Translations under genes and position numbers: made by a program
Notes under the pieces: generated by a model
Seen by the model: the letters and a program-made list of their open reading frames with translations, nothing else
Told to the model about the DNA's origin: nothing
Database searches by the model: none
NCBI RefSeq assembly: GCF_003287275.1
Contig: NZ_QEVW01000003.1
Span: forward strand, 186,001-250,000
Source of the DNA: Paenibacillus taichungensis
Lineage (GTDB): Bacteria; Bacillota; Bacilli; Paenibacillales; Paenibacillaceae
Length of the DNA: 64,000 nucleotides
Direction of reading: 5' to 3'
Shown: piece after piece, positions 56,408-64,000 of the stretch
Position numbering within the stretch: position 1 is the first letter of the stretch
Layout of the letters: each line of letters begins with the position of its first letter

Positions 56408-57338
56408 ACCGAAGCTGCTTGTGCTGGTTGGACCAACAGCTGTAGGCAAAACAAGAATGAGTATTGAGCTTGCACAGGCGTTCAATTGCGAGATTATTTC
56501 GGGGGATTCGATGCAGGTATATCGCGAAATGGATATCGGAACGGCCAAAATTACTCGCGATGAAATGAAGGGTGTGCCCCATCACCTTATCGACATCCAC
56601 GAACCGGAATACCCCTATTCCGTGGCGGAATTTCAGGAGAGCTGCACACGTCTGATTGGGGAAATCCATGAGCGTGGGAAGTTGCCTTTTATTGTTGGTG
56701 GTACTGGTCTGTATGTGGAATCGGTATGTTACGGCTTTCAATTCTCGGACAGCGGCTCAGATGAAGCGTTCAGGGATGAACAGTTCCGTTATGCAGAGCA
56801 ACATGGCCCGCAGGCGTTACATGATAAGCTGAGGGTCATCGATCCGGTTAGCGCAGAGCGACTGCATCCGAATGACCAGCGCCGAATTGTCCGTGCACTG
56901 GAGATCTATCACCTCACAGGTGAGAAGCTGTCCGAGCAGCTGGCTTCCCAGAAAAAAGAGTCCCCATATGACCTGCTTATTGTGGGGTTGACAATGGATC
57001 GTCAGAAACTGTATGCCCGAGTGGAAGAGCGAATTGATCTTATGATCGAGCAGGGACTGGTAGATGAGGTTAAGTCTTTACTGGAGCGTGGCGTAGCGAG
57101 AGGACATATCTCCATGCAGGGACTCGGCTATAAGGAAATTGCGGCTTATCTACAGGGTGAAGTAAGCTGGGATGCTGCGGTGGAGTGGCTGAAAAGGGAT
57201 ACGCGTCGTTTTGCCAAGCGGCAATTGTCCTGGTTCCGGCATATGAAAGACATTGAATGGGTGGATATGACGGATACGGAAGATTTTGCAGGGAATTATG
57301 CCCATGTATGTGAGATGATAAAACGCAAGTTTGACTGA
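56388..57338 (+). CDS. miaA: tRNA dimethylallyltransferase MiaA
   Basis: A 316-residue enzyme that adds the dimethylallyl group to A37 of tRNAs reading UNN codons. The P-loop is VLVGPTAVGKTRMS; SGDSMQVYREMDIGTAK contains the catalytic Asp/Thr region; PHHLIDIHEPEYPYSVAEF and IVGGTGLY are further family blocks; the C-terminal half holds the swinging tRNA-binding helices. It overlaps the end of the RsmJ-like gene by 20 bases, indicating coupling. It is followed by a terminator; hfq, often downstream of miaA, is 690 bases away here. Confidence 0.96.
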   Translation: MLKAEAKPKLLVLVGPTAVGKTRMSIELAQAFNCEIISGDSMQVYREMDIGTAKITRDEMKGVPHHLIDIHEPEYPYSVAEFQESCTRLIGEIHERGKLPFIVGGTGLYVESVCYGFQFSDSGSDEAFRDEQFRYAEQHGPQALHDKLRVIDPVSAERLHPNDQRRIVRALEIYHLTGEKLSEQLASQKKESPYDLLIVGLTMDRQKLYARVEERIDLMIEQGLVDEVKSLLERGVARGHISMQGLGYKEIAAYLQGEVSWDAAVEWLKRDTRRFAKRQLSWFRHMKDIEWVDMTDTEDFAGNYAHVCEMIKRKFD

Positions 57339-57376
57339 ATATCGAAGGTGGAATTTGCCACCTATTAGGACTTTTG

Positions 57377-57413
57377 AACCTCTATCTTTTAGAAATAAAA
57401 GGTAGAGGTTTTT
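57377..57413 (+). terminator. Terminator after miaA
   Basis: AACCTCTATCTTTT (57377-57390) and AAAAGGTAGAGGTT (57397-57410) with a 6-base loop and T-rich tail. Preceded by a smaller GGTGG/CCACC stem. Confidence 0.85.
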
Positions 57414-57571
57414 ACTTTTTTTATATGAAATGACATTATTAAAAGAGAGGATAATCGGTGGTGTCTACAGATTTAAGCAGAGAAATTCATTGTAAAAAAA
57501 TAACATAAATATTAAAATGAATTCACATGACAGTTTATTTGGATTTATTTCTAAGGTGAGGGGGAGATTTT

Positions 57572-57793
57572 ATGAGTACAGAACCGAGCGGAGTGGCGAG
57601 TTTATATCTCTTTTTCTCAGGATTGATTGGAATTGGTTTCGCCATTGGAGGTCTTGTAGCCTTAATTTGGTTAATTATTGTTCTAATCAATACCAATACA
57701 TACCTGAAACTCTTGATCAATGATAGAAAGAATCGGAAAAATATTACGCTAGTCAGAGAAGAAGAGAAACCGTATACAAATCAAGAAAAGTAG
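57572..57793 (+). CDS. Small hypothetical membrane protein
   Basis: A 73-residue protein I do not recognise. It has one or two hydrophobic segments (SLYLFFSGLIGIGFAIGG and LVALIWLIIVLINTNTYL) in residues 8-50 and a charged tail (INDRKNRKNITLVREEEKPY). AGGTGAGGGGGAG before the ATG is a very strong ribosome site and supports it as a real gene. Two other frames overlap it but have no such site. It sits between the miaA terminator and the hfq promoter region, so it seems to be a unit on its own. Confidence 0.6.
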   Translation: MSTEPSGVASLYLFFSGLIGIGFAIGGLVALIWLIIVLINTNTYLKLLINDRKNRKNITLVREEEKPYTNQEK

Positions 57794-57829
57794 AAGGGAA
57801 GCGTGGAAAAAGGTAGAATTTGTCCCTCT

Positions 57830-57857
57830 TTTGCAATTCTGACAAGCGGTGTATAAT
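57830..57857 (+). promoter_or_regulatory. Candidate SigA promoter for hfq
   Basis: TTTGCA (57830-57835), 16-base spacer, TATAAT (57852-57857). A second TATAAT at 57948-57953, closer to hfq, lacks a clear -35. Confidence 0.4.
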
Positions 57858-58027
57858 GGATAAGTCTTCTAGTTGCAAGCGAAGCTCAGGCATAGGTGCA
57901 AAATAGCAGACAAGGGGTTTTTGTGGATTATATGAATCCGTTCATGATATAATAGCACGAAAGCTACTCAGCGATATTGAATATTACTTATAACACGAAT
58001 TCAAATGAACCAATGGGGGTACGGCTA

Positions 58028-58270
58028 ATGAACAAGTCCATCAACATCCAAGATACGTTCTTGAACCAACTGCGGAAAGAAAACATTCCAGCTACAGTCT
58101 ATTTGACTAATGGCTTTCAAATCCGCGGAACGATCAAGGCATTTGACAATTTTACGATCGTCATTGACAGCGACGGACGCCAGCAAATGGTCTACAAGCA
58201 CGCCATCTCCACGTTCACGCCGCAACGCAGCGTATCGCTGATGCAGCAAGATAATAGCGGCGAAGCTTAA
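58028..58270 (+). CDS. hfq: RNA chaperone Hfq
   Basis: An 80-residue Sm-like hexameric RNA chaperone. The Sm1 motif is [24 protein letters not shown]; the Sm2 motif is [12 protein letters not shown] (the Hfq YKHA signature). N-terminal [14 protein letters not shown] is also conserved. The frame is open to 57977, but GGGGGT precedes ATG 58028, which gives the typical start. It aids pairing of small RNAs with their targets, though its role in Firmicutes is limited. It is followed 168 bases later by a PBP gene. Confidence 0.96.
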   Translation: MNKSINIQDTFLNQLRKENIPATVYLTNGFQIRGTIKAFDNFTIVIDSDGRQQMVYKHAISTFTPQRSVSLMQQDNSGEA

Positions 58271-58438
58271 AAAATTACGAAACCTTTTTATCAACCATTT
58301 CGTCTACATGTATAGGAATTGAAACAGAGCAACCTGAATAAGGGTTGTTCTTTTCATTCCGGGCAAAATAAGCTCTATAGGAGTTTGAGCCAGCAGACGA
58401 ATAGAAATCATGCAACTGAAAGGGAGTCAGGAGGTAAC

Positions 58439-61099
58439 ATGCCAAACGATCCGTTGTCGAGGTCTAACAATCGCAACAACAATAACAAGTCAACCAAAAA
58501 AGCGAAGCCAAAGACCTCTAAAAAGAAAAAAATTACGGGTAAACGCGTTGGATGGACACTGTTTTTCACCATGGCAATCGCCATATTCTGTGCACTGGGT
58601 GGATATTTATTTATTATGGTGAGTGGTGAAAATCTGCTCAAAGCCAACAAGGACAAAACAACAATCAATGAAACTTCGAAAGTATATGATCGTAACGGTC
58701 AGTTAATGGGCGAGTTGTCCATTCAAAAGCTGGAGCCGGTCAATGAAGAAGATATTCCAGAGTTAGTAAAGGAAGCTTTTGTTGCTACGGAGGACAGACG
58801 ATTCTACGAGCATCAGGGCGTGGATATCTGGTCTATCGGACGGGCGGCGGTTAAAGACGTCATGGCCCGCTCCATGGTAGAGGGTGGTAGTACACTGACC
58901 CAGCAGCTTGCGAAAAATATGTTCTTGTCTCGTGACAAAACCTTCTTCCGTAAAGCAACGGAGGTTTCCATTGCAATGGCATTGGAGCGCAAGTACACAA
59001 AAGACGAAATTCTAACGATGTATCTGAACCGGATTTTCTTTGGTCATCAGCGTTATGGAATTAAGGCTGCGTCTGAATTTTATTTTGGGGTGTCTGATCT
59101 TAATGAGTTGAAGATCTGGCAAATTGCCACATTGGCAGCGATGCCTAAAGGGCCTTCAGCTTATAACCCGCTGAGCAATCCCAACGATTCCAAGGCACGT
59201 CGCGCTGTCGTATTGCAACTGATGTATGAGCAAGGTTACATCACGAAGGCGGAAATGGATGAAGCCAAAGCAGTTGATTATGACTATACACCGCCTGAGA
59301 AAGATCAAAAGTATCAAGCCTTTATCGACTATGTTCTTCGTGAAGCAGAAAAAGTGACTGGTAAAACGGAGGATGATCTGAATATCGGCGGGTACAAAAT
59401 TTACACGACGATGGATGCTCAGGCACAAACAGCCATGGAAAGTGCTTTCTCGGATGATAGTTTGTTTGAGTCAAGTAAAGATGATCAGCCCGTTCAAGGC
59501 TCCATGGTAATTATGAACCATGAAAACGGCAGTCTCGTCGCCTTGATGGGCGGCAGGGATTATCAAACAAAGGGCTACAGCCGGGTAACACAAAGCCGCA
59601 GACAACCTGGATCGGCATTTAAACCGATTGTGACTTATGCACCGGCTCTTGAATCAGGTAATTACAATGCAAACTCAGCTCTCAGTAATGAAAAGCAATG
59701 TTTCGGCAATTACTGTCCGGGTAACTTGCATGGATACTCTTCAACCATTAGCATGACGGATGCCATTACAAAATCGGAGAATATCCCGGCAGTATGGCTC
59801 CTAAACAAAATTGGTGTGAATACAGGTGTTCAGTTTGCGAAAAGCGTAGGTATCCAACTTACGGATGAAGACAAAAACCTGGCGATCGCGCTGGGTGGTC
59901 TTAGCAAAGGGACGAATACGCTGGAAATGGCGCAAGCCTATAGTGCGTTCGCTAATCTGGGAGAGTACCAGCAGGCGTATTCCATTAAGGAAATTAAGGA
60001 TAGCGCGGGGAAAACGACCTATAAACACGATAAATCGGAAACAACACGTGTCATGAGTGAGCAAAATGCTTATTCCCTGACTAAGATGCTGCAAAATGTC
60101 GTGAATGACGGTACAGGTCGTTCAGCACGTCTGGATCGACCAGTTGCTGGTAAGACGGGGACCGTTCAAAGTGGTATTTCCGGCAACAGCGCCAACCGTG
60201 ATGTTTGGTTCGTCGGATACACGCCGGAATGGACTGCGGCAGTATGGATGGGTTACGACAATCCAGATGCAAACCATATGCTCAAAAATAGCAGTAAGCT
60301 GTCAGCGGCGTTCTTTGCCAAAGTTATGGGGGATGCTTTGAAAGGAGTTCCTGTGAAGGACTTCAAAGCTCCAGCAGGTGCCCAGACACCTCCACCGGAA
60401 AAAGAACCAGAGCAACCAACGCTTTCAGTGAGTGGTTTGAATGGTGCTTATGATCCATCTACGCAAACTGTATCGTTAAATTGGACTGCAACGGGGGATT
60501 CCTCTACACAGTATCGGATTTACAGAAAAGAAACATCTGAGGGACAGTTCACTCACCTCATTGATGCTGTTGGTTCGACCAGTGCGCAGGATCTAAGTGC
60601 GCTCCCTGGTCTCACTTATGAGTATTATGTAACAGCATATGATTTGGCTTCCGGACAGGAAACGGATCCGTCCAATATCATATCGCTGATGATAGAAGCG
60701 GAAGAATTGGAACCGGAACAGCCAGATACTGGCACGGAGCCAGGAACTGAACCAGGTACAGAACAGCCTGGAACCGAAAATCCAGACAACGGTTCCCCGG
60801 GGAATGGAAGTTCTGAGGGTAACAATGGCAACGGTAACGGAAATGAAAATGGTAATAATGGTAACGGCAATAATGGAAATGGAAACAATGGCGGGACAGG
60901 TCAAGGGAACGGACAGACCGGAGAAGGAAACACACCGCCTGGACAGGGAACGACAGAGCCTGGAGGTACGGGTGGGGGTTCCAATGATGGATCTGTAACG
61001 ACACCAGGCGAAGTGGTCACGCCACCAGATAGTGGAAACAACGGTAACACAGGAGAAACGGATACACCTACTGATTCTCAAGCTGGAACTGGCGGTTAA
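58439..61099 (+). CDS. Class A penicillin-binding protein (PBP1A-type)
   Basis: An 886-residue bifunctional cell-wall synthase. A basic, Asn/Lys-rich cytoplasmic tail precedes one membrane helix (LFFTMAIAIFCALGGYLFIM). A GT51 glycosyltransferase follows (VATEDRRFYEHQGVD, GGSTLTQQLAKN, RKYTKDEILTMYLNRI), then a transpeptidase with active serine in SRRQPGSAFKP, SEN motif and KTGTV. A fibronectin type III domain and a Gly/Asn/Glu/Pro-rich tail of about 140 residues end the protein. The frame opens at 58319, but CAGGAGG sets ATG 58439. Acts at the outer membrane face, polymerising and crosslinking peptidoglycan. Confidence 0.95.
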   Translation: MPNDPLSRSNNRNNNNKSTKKAKPKTSKKKKITGKRVGWTLFFTMAIAIFCALGGYLFIMVSGENLLKANKDKTTINETSKVYDRNGQLMGELSIQKLEPVNEEDIPELVKEAFVATEDRRFYEHQGVDIWSIGRAAVKDVMARSMVEGGSTLTQQLAKNMFLSRDKTFFRKATEVSIAMALERKYTKDEILTMYLNRIFFGHQRYGIKAASEFYFGVSDLNELKIWQIATLAAMPKGPSAYNPLSNPNDSKARRAVVLQLMYEQGYITKAEMDEAKAVDYDYTPPEKDQKYQAFIDYVLREAEKVTGKTEDDLNIGGYKIYTTMDAQAQTAMESAFSDDSLFESSKDDQPVQGSMVIMNHENGSLVALMGGRDYQTKGYSRVTQSRRQPGSAFKPIVTYAPALESGNYNANSALSNEKQCFGNYCPGNLHGYSSTISMTDAITKSENIPAVWLLNKIGVNTGVQFAKSVGIQLTDEDKNLAIALGGLSKGTNTLEMAQAYSAFANLGEYQQAYSIKEIKDSAGKTTYKHDKSETTRVMSEQNAYSLTKMLQNVVNDGTGRSARLDRPVAGKTGTVQSGISGNSANRDVWFVGYTPEWTAAVWMGYDNPDANHMLKNSSKLSAAFFAKVMGDALKGVPVKDFKAPAGAQTPPPEKEPEQPTLSVSGLNGAYDPSTQTVSLNWTATGDSSTQYRIYRKETSEGQFTHLIDAVGSTSAQDLSALPGLTYEYYVTAYDLASGQETDPSNIISLMIEAEELEPEQPDTGTEPGTEPGTEQPGTENPDNGSPGNGSSEGNNGNGNGNENGNNGNGNNGNGNNGGTGQGNGQTGEGNTPPGQGTTEPGGTGGGSNDGSVTTPGEVVTPPDSGNNGNTGETDTPTDSQAGTGG

Positions 61100-61131
61100 C
61101 AAGAATAAGCCGCATTAAATAATTACAGCCT

Positions 61132-61168
61132 AAAACCTGCTCCCTGATGTTGGGGAAGCAGGTTTTTT
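61132..61168 (+). terminator. Terminator after PBP gene
   Basis: AAAACCTGCT...CCC and GGGG...AGCAGGTTTT form a stem with a small bulge, followed by TTTTTT. The remaining bases to 61382 hold only a weak promoter-like TTGATT/TATGGT pair. Confidence 0.82.
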
Positions 61169-61382
61169 GGTTTGTGTAATGTTTGGCATGGAACCATAGC
61201 TCTCCAATAGATGGGGTAAAGCTTGATTTTGAGTGTATAACTTAAATATGGTAAGCTGTAACTATTCGTAATACGTTGTGCAAAGCGGATTCAGGCACTT
61301 GTGGAATCGGTAATGCGGACGTTATTCGCTGTTCACCAATATCAGCAGGTCACGGACCTGTGGTCGGCAAAGAGGGGTTCGT

Positions 61383-61946
61383 ATGAAACGGAAATTCGGG
61401 GACCGCGCGAACTGGCGCCGGATTACGAACCGACAATTTACATGCCGGTTCGTTCAATCCAAAATTTTTACGGGTTACATTACGCTGTATACGATACAAG
61501 ATTTGAAAGAGCCTTTGTGGAAGACCTATGGAGGAAGTACCTTCTGCATTGCGGATAAAGGTTATTCCTGGTTGCAGTATTATCCGAAAGGCGAGCACTT
61601 TGTTGTTACGGCCATGTTTGATGATCAGGAGCGGATTGTTGAATGGTACATTGATACATGCCGTAGCCAGGGCATAACCGATCAGGGTGTTCCGTGGTTT
61701 GATGATCTGTATCTGGATGTCGTTGTCCTGAAAGATGGAGAAATATTTTTGCTGGACGAGGATGAACTTGAAGATGCTCTTTCTCGTAAGCACATTACGA
61801 CGGGGGATTATGATCTGGCTAACCGGACAGCAAAGGAATTGTTGCATGCTATTGATGCACATGTATTTCCATATTTCCAACTGTCTCTGAAGCATAGACA
61901 AACCCTGTTTGAGAATGGGGAGTTTAGAAAAAATATTCAGATTTGA
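61383..61946 (+). CDS. DUF402 family protein (YgaC-like)
   Basis: A 187-residue DUF402 protein. The family blocks are ADKGYSWLQYYPKGEHFVVTAMFD in the middle, YIDTC and PWFDDLYLDVVVLKDGEIFLLDEDEL, where the clustered acidic residues coordinate divalent metal in related nucleoside tri/diphosphate phosphatases. B. subtilis YgaC and its relatives are the closest layout. Substrate not known. ATG follows AGAGGGG at about 61370-61376. The overlapping frame from 61301 has no such site. It lies just upstream of spoVK. Confidence 0.83.
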   Translation: MKRKFGDRANWRRITNRQFTCRFVQSKIFTGYITLYTIQDLKEPLWKTYGGSTFCIADKGYSWLQYYPKGEHFVVTAMFDDQERIVEWYIDTCRSQGITDQGVPWFDDLYLDVVVLKDGEIFLLDEDELEDALSRKHITTGDYDLANRTAKELLHAIDAHVFPYFQLSLKHRQTLFENGEFRKNIQI

Positions 61947-61982
61947 GTCATGGAAAAGTCCCATAATTCTTCGCCATCCTTC

Positions 61983-62011
61983 TAATATTAGAGCACCTGA
62001 TAGAATACATT
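61983..62011 (+). promoter_or_regulatory. SigE-like promoter for spoVK
   Basis: TAATATT (61983-61989), 14-base spacer, AATACATT (62004-62011). The SigE consensus is about ATATT-N14-CATACANT, so only one base of the -10 differs. It lies 44 bases before the spoVK ATG; spoVK is SigE-dependent in B. subtilis. Confidence 0.5.
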
Positions 62012-62055
62012 AATAATCAGGAGAGTTCAGCCCGATAAAATAGAGGTGATGGCGA

Positions 62056-63027
62056 ATGAACGGACGGGTCATGGCTGCAGGAGGGCAACCGGGAGGCAGA
62101 CCATCCAGACAAATTAATGTTGTTTTACGTAACCAGGAACCTCAGATGTTGGTCAAAGAAGAAGAGACAGCAATACAAGCAGCAAAAGGCTTAGCCAAAC
62201 ATGCGCATTTTCAGGAAATTCAAGGCGAGTTAGAGCAACTGGTTGGACTTGAAAATATCAAAGACTTAGTATTTGAAATCTATGCTTTCTTACAGATTGC
62301 CCAGATGCGTACCGAAGCTGGTCTGATAAGTGGGGCGCACGTGTATCATATGATTTTCAAAGGCAATCCGGGAACCGGAAAAACAACGGTAGCACGAATT
62401 GTTGCGAAGCTTTTTCAGAAGATGGGTGTATTGAGTAAGGGGCACTTAATTGAAGTGGAACGTGCAGACTTGGTCGGGGAATACATTGGGCATACGGCAC
62501 AGAAAACCAGAGACTTGGTCAAAAAGGCATTGGGTGGAATTTTGTTTATTGACGAGGCGTACAGTCTGGCTCGCGGGGGCGAGAAGGATTTTGGAAAGGA
62601 AGCTATCGATACACTTGTAAAGTCAATGGAAGATAATAAGAATCAATTTATACTCATCCTGGCGGGCTACTCGGAAGAAATTGATTTTTTTCTGCAGACG
62701 AATCCCGGATTACCTTCCCGTTTTCCAATCCAGGTTGAATTTCCAGACTATAGCATTGATCAATTGATACAAATCTCCGAAATTATGGCCAAGGAACGTG
62801 ACTATATTCTCATGCCACAGACCATACTCAAACTAAAGCAGCATCTGCTTCAGGAAAAAAATGAGTCTCTTCATGCGTTTAGCAACGCCCGATATGTCCG
62901 AAATGCCATTGAACGATCGATTCGTCATCAGGCAGTTCGACTATTGGAACAGTATACCCAAGGAAATCCGGGAAAACTGGAGCTGATGACTATCCGCACA
63001 GAGGATTTGAAGTTTGATCAAAAGTAA
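62056..63027 (+). CDS. spoVK: Stage V sporulation protein K, AAA ATPase
   Basis: A 323-residue CbxX/CfxQ-type AAA+ ATPase. Walker A is FKGNPGTGKTTVARI (about residue 102), Walker B is GGILFIDEAYSLARGG, sensor 1 is ILAGY and the arginine finger region is NPGLPSRFPI. It is made in the mother cell and needed for spore maturation. The order before hflX and length agree with SpoVK of Bacillales. ATG follows GAGGTGATGGCGA. A GC-rich stem at about 63051-63076 lies between it and hflX. Confidence 0.93.
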   Translation: MNGRVMAAGGQPGGRPSRQINVVLRNQEPQMLVKEEETAIQAAKGLAKHAHFQEIQGELEQLVGLENIKDLVFEIYAFLQIAQMRTEAGLISGAHVYHMIFKGNPGTGKTTVARIVAKLFQKMGVLSKGHLIEVERADLVGEYIGHTAQKTRDLVKKALGGILFIDEAYSLARGGEKDFGKEAIDTLVKSMEDNKNQFILILAGYSEEIDFFLQTNPGLPSRFPIQVEFPDYSIDQLIQISEIMAKERDYILMPQTILKLKQHLLQEKNESLHAFSNARYVRNAIERSIRHQAVRLLEQYTQGNPGKLELMTIRTEDLKFDQK

Positions 63028-63146
63028 GCGATAATATAATTTTTAAAGCAGCCGGCCGGGTTAACCGGTTCGGCTTAAAGCATGCCATGAAACCATGGTG
63101 GCACAGAATATATGCGGAAACGTATTAGAAGGAGTGAATATACACG

Positions 63147-64000
63147 ATGACAAATGGCACACATGATACAGATATGGTGAAGAAGGATCGCGCCGTGTTG
63201 GTGAGTCTGGTTACCGATGAGGTCAAACGCTCGGGTATTAACCCGGAGTACTCCCTTGAGGAGTTGGTAAAACTCGCCGAAACAGCAGGCGTGGAAGTGC
63301 TGAGTGTATTGTCACAGAACCTGAAAACCCGGGACACCAAATGGTTCATTGGTAAGGGGAAAGTGGAAGAACTTCGTGCAATAGCTGAGGAAACGGGAGC
63401 AACAACAGCTATTTTTGACCAGGAGCTGTCTGGTGCTCAGGTTCGTAACCTGGAAGAAGCGTTGGATCTCAAAATTATTGATCGCACCCAGCTGATCCTG
63501 GATATCTTTGCGCAGCGCGCCAACACGAGAGAGGGTATTATTCAGGTTGAATTGGCTCAGTTGAGCTATTTGTTACCACGTTTGTCGGGTCACGGGAAGA
63601 ATTTGTCCAGACTTGGCGGGGGAATTGGAACGCGGGGTCCAGGTGAAAGTAAACTGGAGACGGATCGTCGACATATTCGTGGCCGCATTGATGACTTGAA
63701 GCGTCATTTGGAAGAAGTGACACGTCATCGCAAGCTGCACCGGGAGCGTCGCAAAAAGACGGGTATCATTCAGGTAGCCCTTGTAGGTTATACGAATGCG
63801 GGTAAATCCACCTTGCTTAAACAATTAACGGCGGCAGATGTGTATATTCAAGACCAGCTGTTTGCCACACTGGATCCAACCTCTCGGACGATGGAACTGC
63901 CAAGTGGTAAAGAAATCGTACTCACAGATACGGTTGGGTTTATCCAGAACCTTCCTCATGATCTGATTGCGGCTTTCCGTGCAACGCTGGAGGAAGTAAA
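63147..64000 (+). CDS. hflX: Ribosome-associated GTPase HflX, 3' truncated by window edge
   Basis: The first 284 or so codons of HflX, which splits stalled 70S ribosomes under stress. The N-terminal domain holds [28 protein letters not shown] and the Gly-rich [15 protein letters not shown] segment; a coiled-coil linker ([18 protein letters not shown]) follows. The G domain begins with the P-loop [12 protein letters not shown] (about residue 213) and reaches [13 protein letters not shown] (G3) before the window ends. ATG 63147 follows AGAAGGAG. The frame has no stop because the end is cut off. Confidence 0.95.
   Translation, partial: MTNGTHDTDMVKKDRAVLVSLVTDEVKRSGINPEYSLEELVKLAETAGVEVLSVLSQNLKTRDTKWFIGKGKVEELRAIAEETGATTAIFDQELSGAQVRNLEEALDLKIIDRTQLILDIFAQRANTREGIIQVELAQLSYLLPRLSGHGKNLSRLGGGIGTRGPGESKLETDRRHIRGRIDDLKRHLEEVTRHRKLHRERRKKTGIIQVALVGYTNAGKSTLLKQLTAADVYIQDQLFATLDPTSRTMELPSGKEIVLTDTVGFIQNLPHDLIAAFRATLEEV

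Noticed and set aside
60593..61102. Minus-strand frame rich in Arg, Ser and Ile
   Set aside because: Complement of the low-complexity PBP tail; composition reflects the repeat, not a protein.

Overview
The window looks like chromosomal DNA of a Paenibacillus-type, spore-forming Firmicute. The reasons are the sporulation genes (cotE, spoVK), strong AGGAGG-type ribosome sites with frequent GTG and TTG starts, a T-box leader on tyrS, and the order cotE - amidoligase - mutS - mutL - rsmJ-like - miaA - hfq - PBP1 - DUF402 - spoVK - hflX. I see no rRNA, tRNA, CRISPR array, transposase or prophage. The first (PTS) and last (hflX) genes are cut by the window edges.

Layout. 1-2908: tail of a beta-glucoside PTS permease plus a GH1 6-phospho-beta-glucosidase. 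2977-10782: a nucleotidase, an AraC regulator divergent from a GH78 alpha-L-rhamnosidase, then single genes (glyoxalase-fold, GNAT, acyltransferase 3, P-loop kinase-like, small membrane protein). 10783-16138: a decayed TetR gene and a second complete beta-glucoside system, licT - bglP - GH1, controlled by LicT antitermination through two RNA sites in the bglP leader. 16155-21320: small genes including a 21-residue peptide, RidA, a subtilisin-like protease, a SUKH/SMI1 protein, a Cof-type phosphatase, a 32-residue membrane peptide and yjfB behind a SigD-like promoter. 21325-25999 (minus strand): a GlcP-like sugar transporter, a class III aminotransferase, a zinc dehydrogenase and a HAD phosphatase, which together resemble an iminosugar/aminosugar biosynthesis module. 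26263-36300: an uncharacterised gene pair that may be one gene split by a stop codon, rluF, EamA + AraC, cytochrome P450 divergent from a YhgE-like membrane protein with a PadR regulator, a Dabb protein and a xanthine/uracil permease. 36363-47379: selO, an Imm63-like protein, T-box/tyrS, DUF2653, a Gly-rich membrane protein, PadR, carbonic anhydrase, M32 carboxypeptidase and an ABC importer of the NMT1/SsuA class. 47380-64000: aromatic acid exporter-like protein, then the conserved cotE to hflX block.

How the genes work together. The carbohydrate genes (two PTS/GH1 pairs and the rhamnosidase) suit life on plant glycosides; presence of sugar is sensed through LicT and AraC. The right half is housekeeping: mismatch repair, tRNA modification, RNA chaperone, cell wall synthesis and sporulation. 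The most interesting unit is the 21.3-26.0 kb minus-strand cluster, whose transaminase + phosphatase + oxidase + sugar transporter logic matches known azasugar (gabT1-yktC1-gutB1) and neotrehalosadiamine (ntdABC-glcP) pathways without being either. All family assignments are made by eye from motifs and remembered family patterns; no database search was run.
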